From the NCBI GenBank assembly GCA_021741905.1, contig JAIOWZ010000003.1, positions 1 through 64,000 of the forward strand: DNA of 64,000 nt. Reading direction: 5' to 3'. The notes beneath the pieces are model-generated. The model was given only the letters and a program-made list of their open reading frames with translations. It made no database searches and was not told where the DNA came from. This DNA is from Candidatus Planktophila sp. (lineage in GTDB: Bacteria; Actinomycetota; Actinomycetes; Nanopelagicales; Nanopelagicaceae). Below, piece after piece: positions 36,325-46,159 of the stretch. Every line of letters starts with the position of its first letter. Position 1 is the stretch's first letter. Position numbers and translations under genes: made by a program.

Positions 36325-37937
36325 GATAACAATTCCTTAAGCGGTGGACGTAGTTGATCCAAAACAACTTGCGCAGTTTTCGAATCCTTTTCAATAACCT
36401 CAATGTAACACTTCATCTTTGCTTCAGTACCGCTGGGACGAATAATAATCCGAACACCACCATCTAGCCAGATTCTCAATCCATCTGTCGGTGGCAACCC
36501 ATCGGTAGGGGTAGCCAAATCATCAATTGATGTAACTACCCGACCTGCAATATTTTGTGGTGGGTTAGCACGAAGTCCACCGAGTATGACATCTACTTTG
36601 GATAAATCACTTAAGCGGATAGAAATCTGTTCAGTCGCGTGAAATCCATGGCGGGACCAAATTTCATCCAATAAATCAAGAAGAGTCTTTCCATCTGCTG
36701 CAAGATCTGTTGCAATTTGTGCCACAGTAATTGCTGCCGAAATTCCATCTTTGTCATTTACAGTTTTTGCATCAACAGCGTAACCAAGTGCTTCTTCATA
36801 GCCGAAGGTCAGATTCTTGACTTTTGCTAGCCACTTGAATCCAGTCAGAGTTTCCTTGAATTCAATGTTGTAGTGTCCAGCAATTTTTTTCAGGATTGAA
36901 GAGGAAACAATGGAGTTAGCAAAAATACCGTCGCTACTCTTTCGAGCAATAGATTCGCCCAATATCGCGCCTAATTCATCGCCACGAAGCATGCGCCAGC
37001 CTGTTACCGGGTCTTTAACCGCAGTAGCACATCGGTCTGCATCTGGATCATTTGCAATAACTAGATCTGCATCAAATGTCTTGGCTGTTTCAAGTGCTAA
37101 ATCAATTGCACCTGGTTCTTCTGGATTAGGAAATGCAACTGTAGGAAAATCCGGATTTGGTGCGGCTTGTGCAGCTACCAGGATTGGCGATGGATAACCT
37201 GCTTTATGGAAAACCCGTTGAAGGGTTTCGGTGCCAACGCCATGCATCGCTGTATAAACAATTTTCAGTGTTCCTGGAGTTGTGGCAAGAGATGCTGTGC
37301 ACTCGATGTACTTTTCAATTAACTCTTCACCAAGGACTGTCCAAACTTTTCCGCGAGGTAGTTCTTTTAGGGATGTAATGGCATCAATTTTGTGTGCAAT
37401 TGAAACATCGGTGGGCGAGACAATTTGAGATCCACGGTATTCGATCCCATCTACACTTCCACCAAGGTAGACCTTGTAACCATTATCTTGAGGAGGGTTA
37501 TGACTTGCCGTAACCATGATTCCTACATCGCAACCCAATTCATTAGTTGCAAATGCTAAAACTGGAGTTGGTAGCGGACGTGGCAAGACAAAAACCTTCA
37601 TTCCGGCACCGCTCATGATCTCAGCAGTTTCAAATGTGTAATCTTCAGATCCATAGCGGGCATCGCGACCAATTACGACCGAAGTTAAGTTGTGTTCGCG
37701 CATGTATACGACTATTCCAGCTGCGGTGCGACCAACAACTGCGCGATTCATTCCAGATGGACCGGGGCGGTTAGGACCGCGCAGCCCTGCTGTTCCAAAT
37801 TGCAAAAAGCCATTAAAGGATGTGCGAAGTTCGCTTTCATTATTTGTATCAAGCCATTGCTGTAATTGAGAAGCTGTAATGGGATCTGGATCATCAGCAA
37901 TCCAAGCTTGAACTTCGCCCACTAACGATTGATCCAT
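36321..37937 (-). CDS. Phosphohexomutase-family enzyme, probable phosphopentomutase
   Basis: Alpha-D-phosphohexomutase superfamily (PGM2-like, 538 aa from the start chosen). The phosphoserine loop is TASHNPPQDNGYKVY (Ser near 147), the metal loop is DPDADR, and RPSGTEAKMKCYIE binds phosphate. Context (before deoC, facing deoA) makes conversion of (deoxy)ribose-1-phosphate to the 5-phosphate the likely job, although generic annotation would be phosphomannomutase. I choose ATG 37937 over the track TTG 37961, because TACTCT lies exactly 6 nt before that ATG, as for other leaderless genes here. Confidence 0.85.
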   Translation of the reverse strand: MDQSLVGEVQAWIADDPDPITASQLQQWLDTNNESELRTSFNGFLQFGTAGLRGPNRPGPSGMNRAVVGRTAAGIVVYMREHNLTSVVIGRDARYGSEDYTFETAEIMSGAGMKVFVLPRPLPTPVLAFATNELGCDVGIMVTASHNPPQDNGYKVYLGGSVDGIEYRGSQIVSPTDVSIAHKIDAITSLKELPRGKVWTVLGEELIEKYIECTASLATTPGTLKIVYTAMHGVGTETLQRVFHKAGYPSPILVAAQAAPNPDFPTVAFPNPEEPGAIDLALETAKTFDADLVIANDPDADRCATAVKDPVTGWRMLRGDELGAILGESIARKSSDGIFANSIVSSSILKKIAGHYNIEFKETLTGFKWLAKVKNLTFGYEEALGYAVDAKTVNDKDGISAAITVAQIATDLAADGKTLLDLLDEIWSRHGFHATEQISIRLSDLSKVDVILGGLRANPPQNIAGRVVTSIDDLATPTDGLPPTDGLRIWLDGGVRIIIRPSGTEAKMKCYIEVIEKDSKTAQVVLDQLRPPLKELLS

Positions 37938-37943
37938 GTGCTT

Positions 37944-37949
37944 AGAGTA
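37944..37949 (-). promoter_or_regulatory. Leaderless-type -10 for the phosphomutase-deoC-ALDH operon
   Basis: TACTCT on the minus strand, 6 nt (AAGCAC) before ATG 37937. It lies in the 41-bp gap after the carboxylase alpha gene, so the deo operon has its own promoter. Confidence 0.5.
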
Positions 37950-37978
37950 ACTTCGGGGCAACCCTTTGAGAAGTCGGA

Positions 37979-39697
37979 CTATTTATCGATAATGTCACAG
38001 AGATTAGTTCCACTTGAAACAGTGGTTCCAATAACGGCTGTGAGATTGGAGATTACGCCCGCCTTGTGAGCAGTTAAGGGCTGCTCCATTTTCATCGCTT
38101 CAAGAACAAAGATCAGGTCGCCAACCTCAACAGATGCACCTTCTTCTACTGCAATCTTAACAACGGTGCCTTGCATTGGACTTGTAAGTCCTGAACCGCT
38201 TGATCCACCAGCCATAGTTTGCTTTGCACGGTGCCGTTTTATAACTGGCTTTGGTGCGTGAACAAGAACTTCAAATCGCTTTCCATTTACTTCCGTAACA
38301 AGATATTCAGGTGCCATGTGAGTTTCAAGAGGCGGTTCACTGAAAGTGAAAGCTGGAATTTGATTGTTGAATTCATTTTCGATGTAACTTGTATAAACCG
38401 TGAAATTCTTTGTGTACGCAGGATCTTCAAGAATTGCACGATGGAATGGAATTGCAGTTGCTAATCCGCCCACTTTGAATTCAGAAAGTGCTCGTCGAGC
38501 GCGTTCAATAGCTTGCTCGCGCGTTGCACCGGTAACAATTAACTTTGCAAGAAGTGAATCAAAGTTGCCGCCGATTGTGTCGCCACCTTGGAAGCCTGCA
38601 TCAACTCGAACTCCAGGACCTGTTGGGATTTCCCATTCAGTTATACGACCTGGTGCAGGCAAGAATGAACGACCAGGATCTTCTCCATTGATTCTAAATT
38701 CTATGGAATGTCCACGAATTACAGGATCATCAAATCCAAGTGCTTCACCATCTGCAATTCTGAACTGTTCACGCACAAGATCAAGACCTGTCACTTCTTC
38801 ACTGACGGGGTGTTCAACTTGTAAACGTGTATTTACCTCAAGAAATGAAATGGTTCCATCGGTGCCTACTAAGAACTCACATGTTCCAGCACCGATGTAG
38901 CCTGCTTCCTTCATGATCGCTTTACTTGAACGATAGAGCTCATCATTTTGTGCTTGGGTCAAAAATGGAGCAGGTGCTTCTTCAACTAGTTTTTGGTGAC
39001 GGCGTTGCAATGAGCAGTCACGGGTACTAACAACAACTGCGTGGCCATGCTTATCAACCAAGACTTGAGTTTCAACATGTCGGGGCTTGTCTAAGTAGCG
39101 CTCCACGAAGCACTCTCCGCGACCAAAACCAGAAATTGCTTCACGCGCCGCTGATGCAAATAGCTCTGGAATCTCTTCCATAGTGCGCGCAACTTTAAGT
39201 CCGCGTCCACCACCGCCGTGTGCAGCCTTTATGGCAACCGGCAAACCATGTTCCTTTGCAAATGCAGTTACCTCTTCATGGCCAGCAACCGGATCTTTTG
39301 TTCCGGCAACCAGTGGGGCACCTGCTTTTGCTGCGATCTTACGTGCAGAAACCTTGTCACCTAATGCGCGAATTGCTTCTGGTGGTGGTCCAATCCAGGT
39401 GAGGCCCGCATCAATTACTGCTTGCGCAAAGTTCGCATTCTCTGAAAGGAATCCATAACCAGGGTGGACAGCATCTGCGCCAGATTCTTTTGCAACAGCA
39501 ATTAGTTTTTCAATATCTAAATATGTTTGTGTGGCCGTTGTGCCATGGAGTGAATAGGCGGTATCTGCCATTTGGGCATGAAGTGATGTGCGATCTTCAT
39601 CTGAATACACTGCAACACTTTCGATGCCGTGATCCTTGCAGGCACGGATAACGCGAACGGCAATTTCACCACGATTAGCAATCAGCACACGTTTCAT
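37979..39697 (-). CDS. Acyl-CoA carboxylase alpha subunit (biotin carboxylase plus BCCP)
   Basis: Carboxylates its own biotin in acetyl/propionyl-CoA carboxylation. The biotin carboxylase domain begins [13 protein letters not shown] and contains [10 protein letters not shown] and [15 protein letters not shown]. The biotinyl domain ends with [11 protein letters not shown] (biotin Lys in AMKM). The length is 572 aa from ATG 39697, which overlaps the maf stop as ATGA with a GAAGG site upstream. The track start at 39721 adds eight unconserved residues. Beta, epsilon and Maf genes precede it, a typical actinobacterial order. Confidence 0.94.
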   Translation of the reverse strand: MKRVLIANRGEIAVRVIRACKDHGIESVAVYSDEDRTSLHAQMADTAYSLHGTTATQTYLDIEKLIAVAKESGADAVHPGYGFLSENANFAQAVIDAGLTWIGPPPEAIRALGDKVSARKIAAKAGAPLVAGTKDPVAGHEEVTAFAKEHGLPVAIKAAHGGGGRGLKVARTMEEIPELFASAAREAISGFGRGECFVERYLDKPRHVETQVLVDKHGHAVVVSTRDCSLQRRHQKLVEEAPAPFLTQAQNDELYRSSKAIMKEAGYIGAGTCEFLVGTDGTISFLEVNTRLQVEHPVSEEVTGLDLVREQFRIADGEALGFDDPVIRGHSIEFRINGEDPGRSFLPAPGRITEWEIPTGPGVRVDAGFQGGDTIGGNFDSLLAKLIVTGATREQAIERARRALSEFKVGGLATAIPFHRAILEDPAYTKNFTVYTSYIENEFNNQIPAFTFSEPPLETHMAPEYLVTEVNGKRFEVLVHAPKPVIKRHRAKQTMAGGSSGSGLTSPMQGTVVKIAVEEGASVEVGDLIFVLEAMKMEQPLTAHKAGVISNLTAVIGTTVSSGTNLCDIIDK

Positions 39698-40296
39698 TTC
39701 ATTGCCTTCACTTGTGGCCATGTATATCCAAGTTGAGTAAATGCCTTACGCACAAATGGCATTGAAATACCAACGACATTTGTATAGTCACCTTCTATTG
39801 AGGGAATAAATGGTGAACTAAACCCATCTAGGGTAAAGCCGCCAGCAACATGTAGTGGCTCCTCAGTAGCAACGTAATCTGCAACTTCTTCATCACTCAT
39901 GTGATCAAAAGTAACCCGAGTTGTTACACGATCTGAAATTTCAAGATCTTTGACGGTATCAATTATGCAGTGACCGGTATGAAGCAGGCCAGAGTTTCCT
40001 CGGACTCGCATAGCGCGTTCTGTTGCGATTTCTGGAGTACCTGGCTTACCAAGTGAAACTCCATCAAATTCAAAGGTCGAGTCACACCCAATAATAATTG
40101 CCGGGAAATCAATTTGTTCACGAACTGTATGAGCTTTCGTGATTGCCAAAGCAATGACCAAATCTGCAGGCTGCATGGCATTGAAAAAATCTGTTTCTTC
40201 ATCAACATTGCTGATCATGATCTTGGGGGACAAGCCAGCAGACTCCAATAAGCGACGTCGGCTAGTGGATTGTGATGCTAAAACAATTGTCGGCAT
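39694..40296 (-). CDS. maf: Maf family nucleoside triphosphate pyrophosphatase
   Basis: Hydrolyses non-canonical or modified nucleoside triphosphates to monophosphates, acting in house-cleaning and septum-linked functions. N-terminal [16 protein letters not shown] is the family signature. [10 protein letters not shown] holds the catalytic Asp, although most Maf proteins read ADTVV there. The C-terminal [13 protein letters not shown] and [11 protein letters not shown] are typical. At 200 aa it is normal. It is embedded between carboxylase epsilon and alpha genes, as in other actinobacteria. Confidence 0.9.
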   Translation of the reverse strand: MPTIVLASQSTSRRRLLESAGLSPKIMISNVDEETDFFNAMQPADLVIALAITKAHTVREQIDFPAIIIGCDSTFEFDGVSLGKPGTPEIATERAMRVRGNSGLLHTGHCIIDTVKDLEISDRVTTRVTFDHMSDEEVADYVATEEPLHVAGGFTLDGFSSPFIPSIEGDYTNVVGISMPFVRKAFTQLGYTWPQVKAMK

Positions 40297-40298
40297 TG

Positions 40299-40481
40299 TT
40301 ATCCAAACCTTCTTGCACCGAATGTCATCTGATGCGGAAGTGGCTGACGCAACTGTGGCAATCCGTAAAGACTGCGGCGAATCACAGGCGTGAGCTCTTC
40401 ACGTTTGTGTTGGGCCATGACAGCCTCAATCACAGCCAACTCTTCAGAAGTTGGATTCCCAGAGGTAATTTCAAATTGCAT
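40299..40481 (-). CDS. accE: Acyl-CoA carboxylase epsilon subunit
   Basis: A 60-residue protein matching the ACC_epsilon pattern: GNPTSEELAVIEAVMAQ, then a basic segment. It stabilises the alpha-beta carboxylase complex in actinobacteria. The ATG overlaps the last base of the beta-subunit stop (TAATG), and maf follows 2 bp later. Its small size makes it easy to miss, but motif and position agree. Confidence 0.85.
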   Translation of the reverse strand: MQFEITSGNPTSEELAVIEAVMAQHKREELTPVIRRSLYGLPQLRQPLPHQMTFGARRFG

Positions 40482-42052
40482 TACAGAGGAATGTTTCCGT
40501 GTTTGCGAGCCGGCAAGATATCGCGCTTTGTCTTTAGGGTTCTAAATGCTTTGGTGATGTATGCCCGAGATTGGCTAGGTTCAATAACTGTGTCAATTGT
40601 TCCGCGCTCTGCAGCCAAATAAGGATTTGCAAGTGATTCGTTGTAATCCTTTACCAACTCAGCACGCTTTGCTTCAGGATCTTTAGCATCTGCTAAATCC
40701 TTACGATACAAAATGTTTACCGCACCTTGCGCACCCATGACAGCGATTTCAGCACTTGGCCATGCGAAGTTAATGTCACTGCCGAGGTATTTAGATCCCA
40801 TGACAATGAAGGCTCCACCATAGGCTTTGCGAGTAATAAGAGTTACTAACGGAACAGAAGCTTCAGCATATGCATACAGCAATTTAGCTCCACGGCGGAT
40901 GATTCCATCCCACTCTTGTTCCGTACCAGGCAAGAAACCCGGAACATCTACAAGAGTAAGAATTGGAATATTAAAGGCATCGCAGAAACGCAGGAAGCGT
41001 GCTGCTTTTTCACTGGAATTGATATCAAGGGTTCCTGCTAATTGATTGGGCTGGTTAGCAATGATTCCAATTGATTCACCTTCAATACGCGCAAAACCAA
41101 CGACGATGTTTGGTGCATAGAGCGCATGAACCTCTAAGAATTCGCCTTCATCTACTAACGCCTGAATTAAAACCTTCATGTCATATGGCTGGTTAGGACT
41201 ATCAGGAATCAAAGTATCAAGTGCAATATCTGAAGCCTTCTTTTCCAAAGTTTCAGTAGGTGGCAAATGAGGTGTGGCATCCATATTGTTTGATGGAAGA
41301 TAGGAAAGAAGTGCTTTTACATAATCAATGGCATCATCTTCATTTTCGGCTAAGTAATGAGAGTTACCGGTGCGAGTGTTATGTGTTCGTGCGCCACCAA
41401 GCTCTTCCATTCCAACTTCTTCACCGGTCACGGTCTTGATGACATCAGGACCGGTAATAAACATGTGCGATGTTTCATTGACCATCACCGTGAAATCTGT
41501 AAGTGCCGGTGAGTAAGCAGAGCCACCAGCACATGGACCAAGAATCAGTGAGATCTGGGGGATGACACCAGAAGATCGTGTGTTGAGGCGGAAGATTTTG
41601 CCGTAGCCATTAAGAGATGCAACGCCTTCCTGAATACGAGCTCCACCCGAATCATTAATTCCAATAAGTGGAATTCCGGATTTAAGTGCGAACTCGGCGA
41701 TCTTTACAATCTTCTCTGCGTGAACTTCTCCCAAGGAGCCACCCATTACGGTGAAATCCTGTGAATACAAAGCTATTGGTCGACCATCAACAGTTGCTGT
41801 TCCGATCACAACACCATCACCGTAAGGACGATTTTTTTCCATTCCAAATTGCGTAGAACGGTGACGGGCAAACTCATCGATTTCGGTAAATGAATCAGCA
41901 TCAACCAGCAATGCAATTCTTTCGCGAGCAGATTTCTTACCCTTTGAGTGCTGCTTTTCAACGGCACGCTCGGATCCACCATGGATGGCTTCCTCAACAC
42001 GATCGCGAAGATCTTCTATTTTCCCGGCAGTTGTATGCAGATCACGGCTCAT
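40481..42052 (-). CDS. Acyl-CoA carboxylase beta subunit (carboxyltransferase, AccD/PccB type)
   Basis: Transfers carboxyl from biotin to acetyl-/propionyl-CoA. The length is 523 aa, with two crotonase-like halves. Motifs include [62 protein letters not shown] and [15 protein letters not shown], all close to PccB/AccD5. Whether acetyl- or propionyl-CoA is preferred is not decided by inspection. TACCGT lies 6 nt before the ATG; birA diverges after an 18-bp gap. Confidence 0.94.
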   Translation of the reverse strand: MSRDLHTTAGKIEDLRDRVEEAIHGGSERAVEKQHSKGKKSARERIALLVDADSFTEIDEFARHRSTQFGMEKNRPYGDGVVIGTATVDGRPIALYSQDFTVMGGSLGEVHAEKIVKIAEFALKSGIPLIGINDSGGARIQEGVASLNGYGKIFRLNTRSSGVIPQISLILGPCAGGSAYSPALTDFTVMVNETSHMFITGPDVIKTVTGEEVGMEELGGARTHNTRTGNSHYLAENEDDAIDYVKALLSYLPSNNMDATPHLPPTETLEKKASDIALDTLIPDSPNQPYDMKVLIQALVDEGEFLEVHALYAPNIVVGFARIEGESIGIIANQPNQLAGTLDINSSEKAARFLRFCDAFNIPILTLVDVPGFLPGTEQEWDGIIRRGAKLLYAYAEASVPLVTLITRKAYGGAFIVMGSKYLGSDINFAWPSAEIAVMGAQGAVNILYRKDLADAKDPEAKRAELVKDYNESLANPYLAAERGTIDTVIEPSQSRAYITKAFRTLKTKRDILPARKHGNIPL

Positions 42053-42070
42053 GGGCGTACGGTACTAGGC
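42053..42070. promoter_or_regulatory. 18-bp divergent promoter core (carboxylase beta / birA)
   Basis: The minus-strand TACCGT (42059-42064) sits 6 nt before the beta-subunit ATG, and the plus-strand TACGGT (42058-42063) sits 7 nt before the birA GTG. The two boxes overlap by five bases. Both genes lack a Shine-Dalgarno. Biotin carboxylase and biotin ligase genes would therefore compete for, or share, one polymerase site. Confidence 0.5.
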
Positions 42071-42829
42071 GTGGGCAAAGAATTGTTAAGTGCAGCGCTT
42101 GATCCGGCAGAGATCGATAGATTAATTACGCCTTACTGGCGAGTAAGCGTGGTTGAACTCACGAGCTCTACGCAAGGGGATTTAGTACAACGAGTTCGCG
42201 ATGGAAATGCGCATGTCGGGGATGTAATTGCTGCAGAGTTTCAAAGTGCTGGCCGAGGACGATTAGATCGGACCTTTGAAGCACCCAAAGGAACTGCATT
42301 GTTATTTTCTTTTTACATCGAACCACAACGCAATCGTGATGACTGGGGATGGATCCCGTTAATTGCTGGTTACAGTGTTGCAAAGACACTGCATGCCTTT
42401 CATGCAACACTTAAATGGCCCAACGATATTTTAATTAAAAACAAAAAAGTTTCTGGTCTAATTGCAGAAGTTGTTGGCAACGGGGTAGTAATTGGAATCG
42501 GCATTAACGTTGGCATGAGTGAAGATCAACTACCTGTAGAGACAGCAACATCCTTGCTAGTTGAAGGCGGAGTTGATTTAACACGAGATGAAATCTTATG
42601 CGAAGTATTGGAAGAGTTTGAGGATCATTTTCTCCAATGGGATCAAGGCATTGACGAGGTTCAGGCGCTCTACGTGCATCTATGTGGCACGTTAGGCAAG
42701 GAGGTTCGAGTTGAATACCCTGGCGGGGCTACACACTTGGCTATAGCTGAATCAATTTCAGATATTGGCGCGCTCATCTTGGATGATGGGACTCATGTTC
42801 AATCTGCCGATGTAATTCATCTACGATAA
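42071..42829 (+). CDS. birA: Biotin--[biotin carboxyl-carrier protein] ligase
   Basis: Activates biotin as biotinyl-AMP and attaches it to the BCCP Lys of the carboxylase encoded next door. SAGRGRLDRTFEAPKG is the adenylate-binding loop, LKWPNDILI the catalytic segment, and GIGINVG is also diagnostic. The start is GTG 42071 (252 aa); the track start at 41948 runs back over the beta-subunit gene. There is no N-terminal helix-turn-helix, so it is a ligase only and not a repressor. Confidence 0.93.
   Translation: MGKELLSAALDPAEIDRLITPYWRVSVVELTSSTQGDLVQRVRDGNAHVGDVIAAEFQSAGRGRLDRTFEAPKGTALLFSFYIEPQRNRDDWGWIPLIAGYSVAKTLHAFHATLKWPNDILIKNKKVSGLIAEVVGNGVVIGIGINVGMSEDQLPVETATSLLVEGGVDLTRDEILCEVLEEFEDHFLQWDQGIDEVQALYVHLCGTLGKEVRVEYPGGATHLAIAESISDIGALILDDGTHVQSADVIHLR
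42822..42827 (+). promoter_or_regulatory. Possible leaderless-type -10 for purK
   Basis: TACGAT ends 6 nt before the purK GTG, overlapping the end of birA. Because purK could also be transcribed from birA, this may be chance. Confidence 0.3.
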
Positions 42830-42833
42830 GCCG

Positions 42834-43946
42834 GTGAGCAAAGCCTTTCCAACAGTCGGAGTCATCGGCGCTGGACAACTTGCTCGAATGAGCATCGCAC
42901 CTGCAACCGCCTTGGGTGTTGATTTATTCTTACTTGCAGCTGATTCCAAAGATTCTGCTGCTCAAATTGCCAAGCATGTTGTTGGTGATTACACCGATCT
43001 CAAAACAGTTCGAGATTTTGCAGCACAATGCGATGTCGTTACCTTTGAACATGAATTGATTCCACTAAGCATTGTGAGAGCACTTGAGGCCGACGGAGTA
43101 GTTGTTCGTCCATCTTCAGCAGCATTTGAATTTTCGCAAGATAAAGCTGCAACGCGCCAAAAGTTGCAGGAATTTCCTTCGCCAAAATTCCAAATTGTGA
43201 CTGCAGTAGATCAGGTGATTGAGTTTCCGGTGATCGCTAAAGCAATCTCAGGTGGGTATGACGGCCGTGGTGTTTGGAAAGTTAATTCAGCAAAAGAACT
43301 AGGTGATCTCTTGCAGCAGATACCGAAGCTACTAGTTGAAGAGTTAATTGAATTTGATTATGAGATCGCTGTGATGGTCGCGCGTTCTCCTCATGGACAA
43401 GCGACAACTTGGGCCCCTACGCAAACAGTTCAAAAAGATGGAATCTGTGTAATGACGATTTCTCCTGCACCGCTGCTTTCACCAGCATTAAGTGAAAAGG
43501 CACAAAAACTTGCCTTAGATGTTGCGGCTAAAGTTGCGGTAGTTGGCGTAATGGCAGTTGAAATGTTCGTAAAAGACGACAACTTATTCATTAATGAGTT
43601 GGCGATGCGTCCACATAACTCTGGACACTGGACCATTGAAGGTTCACATACAAGTCAGTTCGAACAACATTTGCGGGCAGTCTTAGATCTGCCACTAGGT
43701 GACCCATCAATGACAGCACCCATAGCGGTCATGGGAAATATTTTAGGTGGAAGTAAGTCAGATATGTATCGTCCGTATCTTCACCTAATGGCACGCACGC
43801 CTGCCCTTCACTTCCATCAATACAAGAAGGATGTGCGACCAGGTAGAAAGATTGGCCATGTAACTTTGTTAGGTAAAGACCTCGTAGAATTAACCCACGA
43901 AGTCCAACATGCTGTGGACTACATGAGCGGAGAAATCGATGAGTGA
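42834..43946 (+). CDS. purK: N5-carboxyaminoimidazole ribonucleotide synthase
   Basis: ATP-grasp enzyme making N5-CAIR from AIR and bicarbonate in purine synthesis. It starts [13 protein letters not shown] and contains [29 protein letters not shown] and [18 protein letters not shown]. The length is 370 aa. GTG start 4 bp after birA. It overlaps purE by 8 bp. Confidence 0.95.
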   Translation: MSKAFPTVGVIGAGQLARMSIAPATALGVDLFLLAADSKDSAAQIAKHVVGDYTDLKTVRDFAAQCDVVTFEHELIPLSIVRALEADGVVVRPSSAAFEFSQDKAATRQKLQEFPSPKFQIVTAVDQVIEFPVIAKAISGGYDGRGVWKVNSAKELGDLLQQIPKLLVEELIEFDYEIAVMVARSPHGQATTWAPTQTVQKDGICVMTISPAPLLSPALSEKAQKLALDVAAKVAVVGVMAVEMFVKDDNLFINELAMRPHNSGHWTIEGSHTSQFEQHLRAVLDLPLGDPSMTAPIAVMGNILGGSKSDMYRPYLHLMARTPALHFHQYKKDVRPGRKIGHVTLLGKDLVELTHEVQHAVDYMSGEIDE

Positions 43947-44445
43947 TGTAGCAATCATCATGGGGTCAGATTCAGACTGGCCAACGATGGAAGATGCCGG
44001 AAAGATCTTGGATGATCTTGGAATTTCGTATTCAGTAGATGTCGTTTCGGCACATCGCATGCCACTTGAGATGGTTGAGTTTGCACGAACAGCTCAATCA
44101 AAGGGTTATAAAGTAATTATTGCCGGCGCGGGCGGTGCTGCACATTTACCTGGAATGGTGGCTTCATTAACAACGCTTCCCGTCATTGGTGTTCCAATTG
44201 CACTGAAAAATCTTGATGGAATGGATTCCTTGCTCTCAATTGTCCAAATGCCGGCAGGTGTTCCGGTGGCAACAGTGGGAGTCGGTAATGCAAAGAATGC
44301 GGCGTTACTTGCAGCAAGAATTTTAGGCGCATCTGATGCAGCAATTTCAGCAAAGGTCGCAGATGGCTTAAAGGAAATCAACAAGATTGCAAAGGAAAAG
44401 GGCGAGAACCTAAACTCTCGTCGCAATCACAAAACAGGTTTTTAA
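43939..44445 (+). CDS. purE: N5-CAIR mutase (class I PurE)
   Basis: Converts N5-CAIR to CAIR, the step after PurK. Motifs are [21 protein letters not shown] and [14 protein letters not shown] (class I). The length is 168 aa. The TAA stop shares the palindrome TTAA (44442-44445) with the stop of the opposing CoA-binding gene. Confidence 0.96.
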   Translation: MSDVAIIMGSDSDWPTMEDAGKILDDLGISYSVDVVSAHRMPLEMVEFARTAQSKGYKVIIAGAGGAAHLPGMVASLTTLPVIGVPIALKNLDGMDSLLSIVQMPAGVPVATVGVGNAKNAALLAARILGASDAAISAKVADGLKEINKIAKEKGENLNSRRNHKTGF

Positions 44446-44915
44446 GCTCTAGCCCGATATTCAATCGCGGGGCAACGATCCATTACCGTTAGCAATCCAG
44501 CGGCTTGCGCGCGTGCAATTGCTTCATGATCAATCACATCTAATTGCAACCAAACAGCCTTTGCGCCGATGGCAATAGCTTCATCTACAACTTTGCCAAC
44601 AAGTGTTGAATTAACAAAGCAATCAACGACATCTACAGATTCTGGAATCTCAGACAAGGTTTTGTAACCAGTTTCACTATGAACAATTTCGGCACGAGGG
44701 TATACCGGAATAATTCGGTGTCCTTTGTCTTGTAGAAGTTTTGCGACTCCAAAGGCAGCACGCTCAGGATTATTGCCAAGTCCAACTACTGCCCATGTCT
44801 TTAGTGCAAGGACAGCATCAATTGTTTCCTTGGTATTAATCAGTACGCCCCAATGCGTGGAACTTCCACCCAGCGTTGCGCCATAAGGTGCGATCGAGCA
44901 TGTTGCGCCCATCAA
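44442..44915 (-). CDS. CoA-binding domain protein (YccU-like)
   Basis: A single Rossmann CoA-binding domain: [50 protein letters not shown] and [13 protein letters not shown]. Function is not established for the family. The start is uncertain: the only in-frame ATGs (44915, 44912) lie about 75 bp inside ugd, while homology begins near [10 protein letters not shown] non-ATG start (for example CTG near 44843) is possible. Confidence 0.8.
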   Translation of the reverse strand: MMGATCSIAPYGATLGGSSTHWGVLINTKETIDAVLALKTWAVVGLGNNPERAAFGVAKLLQDKGHRIIPVYPRAEIVHSETGYKTLSEIPESVDVVDCFVNSTLVGKVVDEAIAIGAKAVWLQLDVIDHEAIARAQAAGLLTVMDRCPAIEYRARA

Positions 44916-46146
44916 TAATGATTTTGCTCTTAACTAATGAAGAGATAGCGGCAGGATCAATCTGGCGATACTCCTTCCATTCAGTCAAGTGCAGAATCAA
45001 ATCTGCATCTTTGATTGCATCCTCAATTACTTCTGCGTATTTAAGGTTTGGAAAGCGCTTACGTGCAGGCTCAATTCCCTGAGGATCATGAACTACAACC
45101 TTTGCGCCCGCTGCATGTAATTGAACAGAGATATCTAATGCAGGGGAATCGCGCACATCATCGCTATCGGGCTTAAAGGTTGCACCTAAGACCGCGATTT
45201 TGTATTGAGTAAGATCTTGAGAAAGTTCTCCACGAACAACATCGATAACACGTTGGCGTGCTCGTAAGTTGATTGCATCAATTTCTCGCAGGAATTCAAG
45301 TGCTTGTTTAGCACCTAGCTCTTCGGCGCGAGCCATAAATGCGCGAATATCTTTTGGAAGACAGCCTCCACCAAAGCCAATACCTGCTTGCAAAAATCGG
45401 CTACCGATGCGTGGGTCATAACCAATAGCCTTGGCAAGCACCGTTACATCTCCACCAGCTGCTTCACATACTTCAGCCATTGCATTAATAAAAGAAATCT
45501 TCGTCGCAAGAAATGAGTTAGCCGCCACCTTTACGAGTTCAGATGTTGGTAAATCTGCTCGGACCCATGGAGTCCCTAAAGCAATTACTGGTTCATATAC
45601 CTCTTTCAGAATTTCTTCTGCACGATCATTTGCAACGCCAATTACTAATCGATTTGGCGTCAAAGTATCTTCAACTGCAAAACCTTCACGAAGGAACTCA
45701 GGATTCCAAGCAAGATCTGCTTGCGGTGCGATTTTTGCAAGTTCGGCACGCAGCGCTTGGGCTGTGCCAACTGGAACTGTTGATTTACCAACGACGAGTG
45801 ATCCATCTTTTAGATAAGGAGCGATCCCAGCAACAGCAGACTTTACATATGTTAGATCTGCGGCTAATCCATCTTTGACTTGCGGCGTGCCAACACAAAC
45901 AAAGTGAACATCAGCATCTTTAACCGCCGAAAAATCAGTTGTAAATGAGAGCCGACCCGTCTTCATCTCTTGCTCAAGAAGTGTGTCTAGTCCTGGTTCG
46001 TAAAATGGAAGCTTGCCGCTTTGCAGCAGCGCTACTTTTTCTGGATCTGTATCTACGCCAATTACTGTGAAACCTAGTGAGGACATACAAGCAGCATGGG
46101 TGGCTCCAAGATAACCGCAGCCAACAACCGAGAGAGTTAAAGTCAT
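44836..46146 (-). CDS. ugd: UDP-glucose 6-dehydrogenase
   Basis: Oxidises UDP-glucose to UDP-glucuronate, a surface-glycan precursor, using two NAD. The N-terminal Rossmann motif is VVGCGYLGATHA, FVCVGTPQ follows, and the catalytic Cys is in GFGGGCLPKDIRA (near 260). The C-terminal UDP-binding part has GATFKPDSDDVRDSPAL. The length is 436 aa. TAAACT, which contains the stop of the upstream LCP gene, lies 7 nt before the ATG. Confidence 0.94.
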   Translation of the reverse strand: MTLTLSVVGCGYLGATHAACMSSLGFTVIGVDTDPEKVALLQSGKLPFYEPGLDTLLEQEMKTGRLSFTTDFSAVKDADVHFVCVGTPQVKDGLAADLTYVKSAVAGIAPYLKDGSLVVGKSTVPVGTAQALRAELAKIAPQADLAWNPEFLREGFAVEDTLTPNRLVIGVANDRAEEILKEVYEPVIALGTPWVRADLPTSELVKVAANSFLATKISFINAMAEVCEAAGGDVTVLAKAIGYDPRIGSRFLQAGIGFGGGCLPKDIRAFMARAEELGAKQALEFLREIDAINLRARQRVIDVVRGELSQDLTQYKIAVLGATFKPDSDDVRDSPALDISVQLHAAGAKVVVHDPQGIEPARKRFPNLKYAEVIEDAIKDADLILHLTEWKEYRQIDPAAISSLVKSKIIIDGRNMLDRTLWRNAGWKFHALGRTD

Positions 46147-46153
46147 GTGGGGG

Positions 46154-46159
46154 AGTTTA
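46154..46159 (-). promoter_or_regulatory. Leaderless-type -10 for ugd
   Basis: TAAACT on the minus strand, 7 nt before ATG 46146, formed partly by the LCP stop codon. No Shine-Dalgarno is present. Confidence 0.4.

Noticed and set aside
41948-42070. N-terminal extension of BirA as a DNA-binding domain
   Set aside because: The extension is antisense to the carboxylase beta gene and does not resemble a helix-turn-helix; GTG 42071 fits both homology and the TANNNT spacing.
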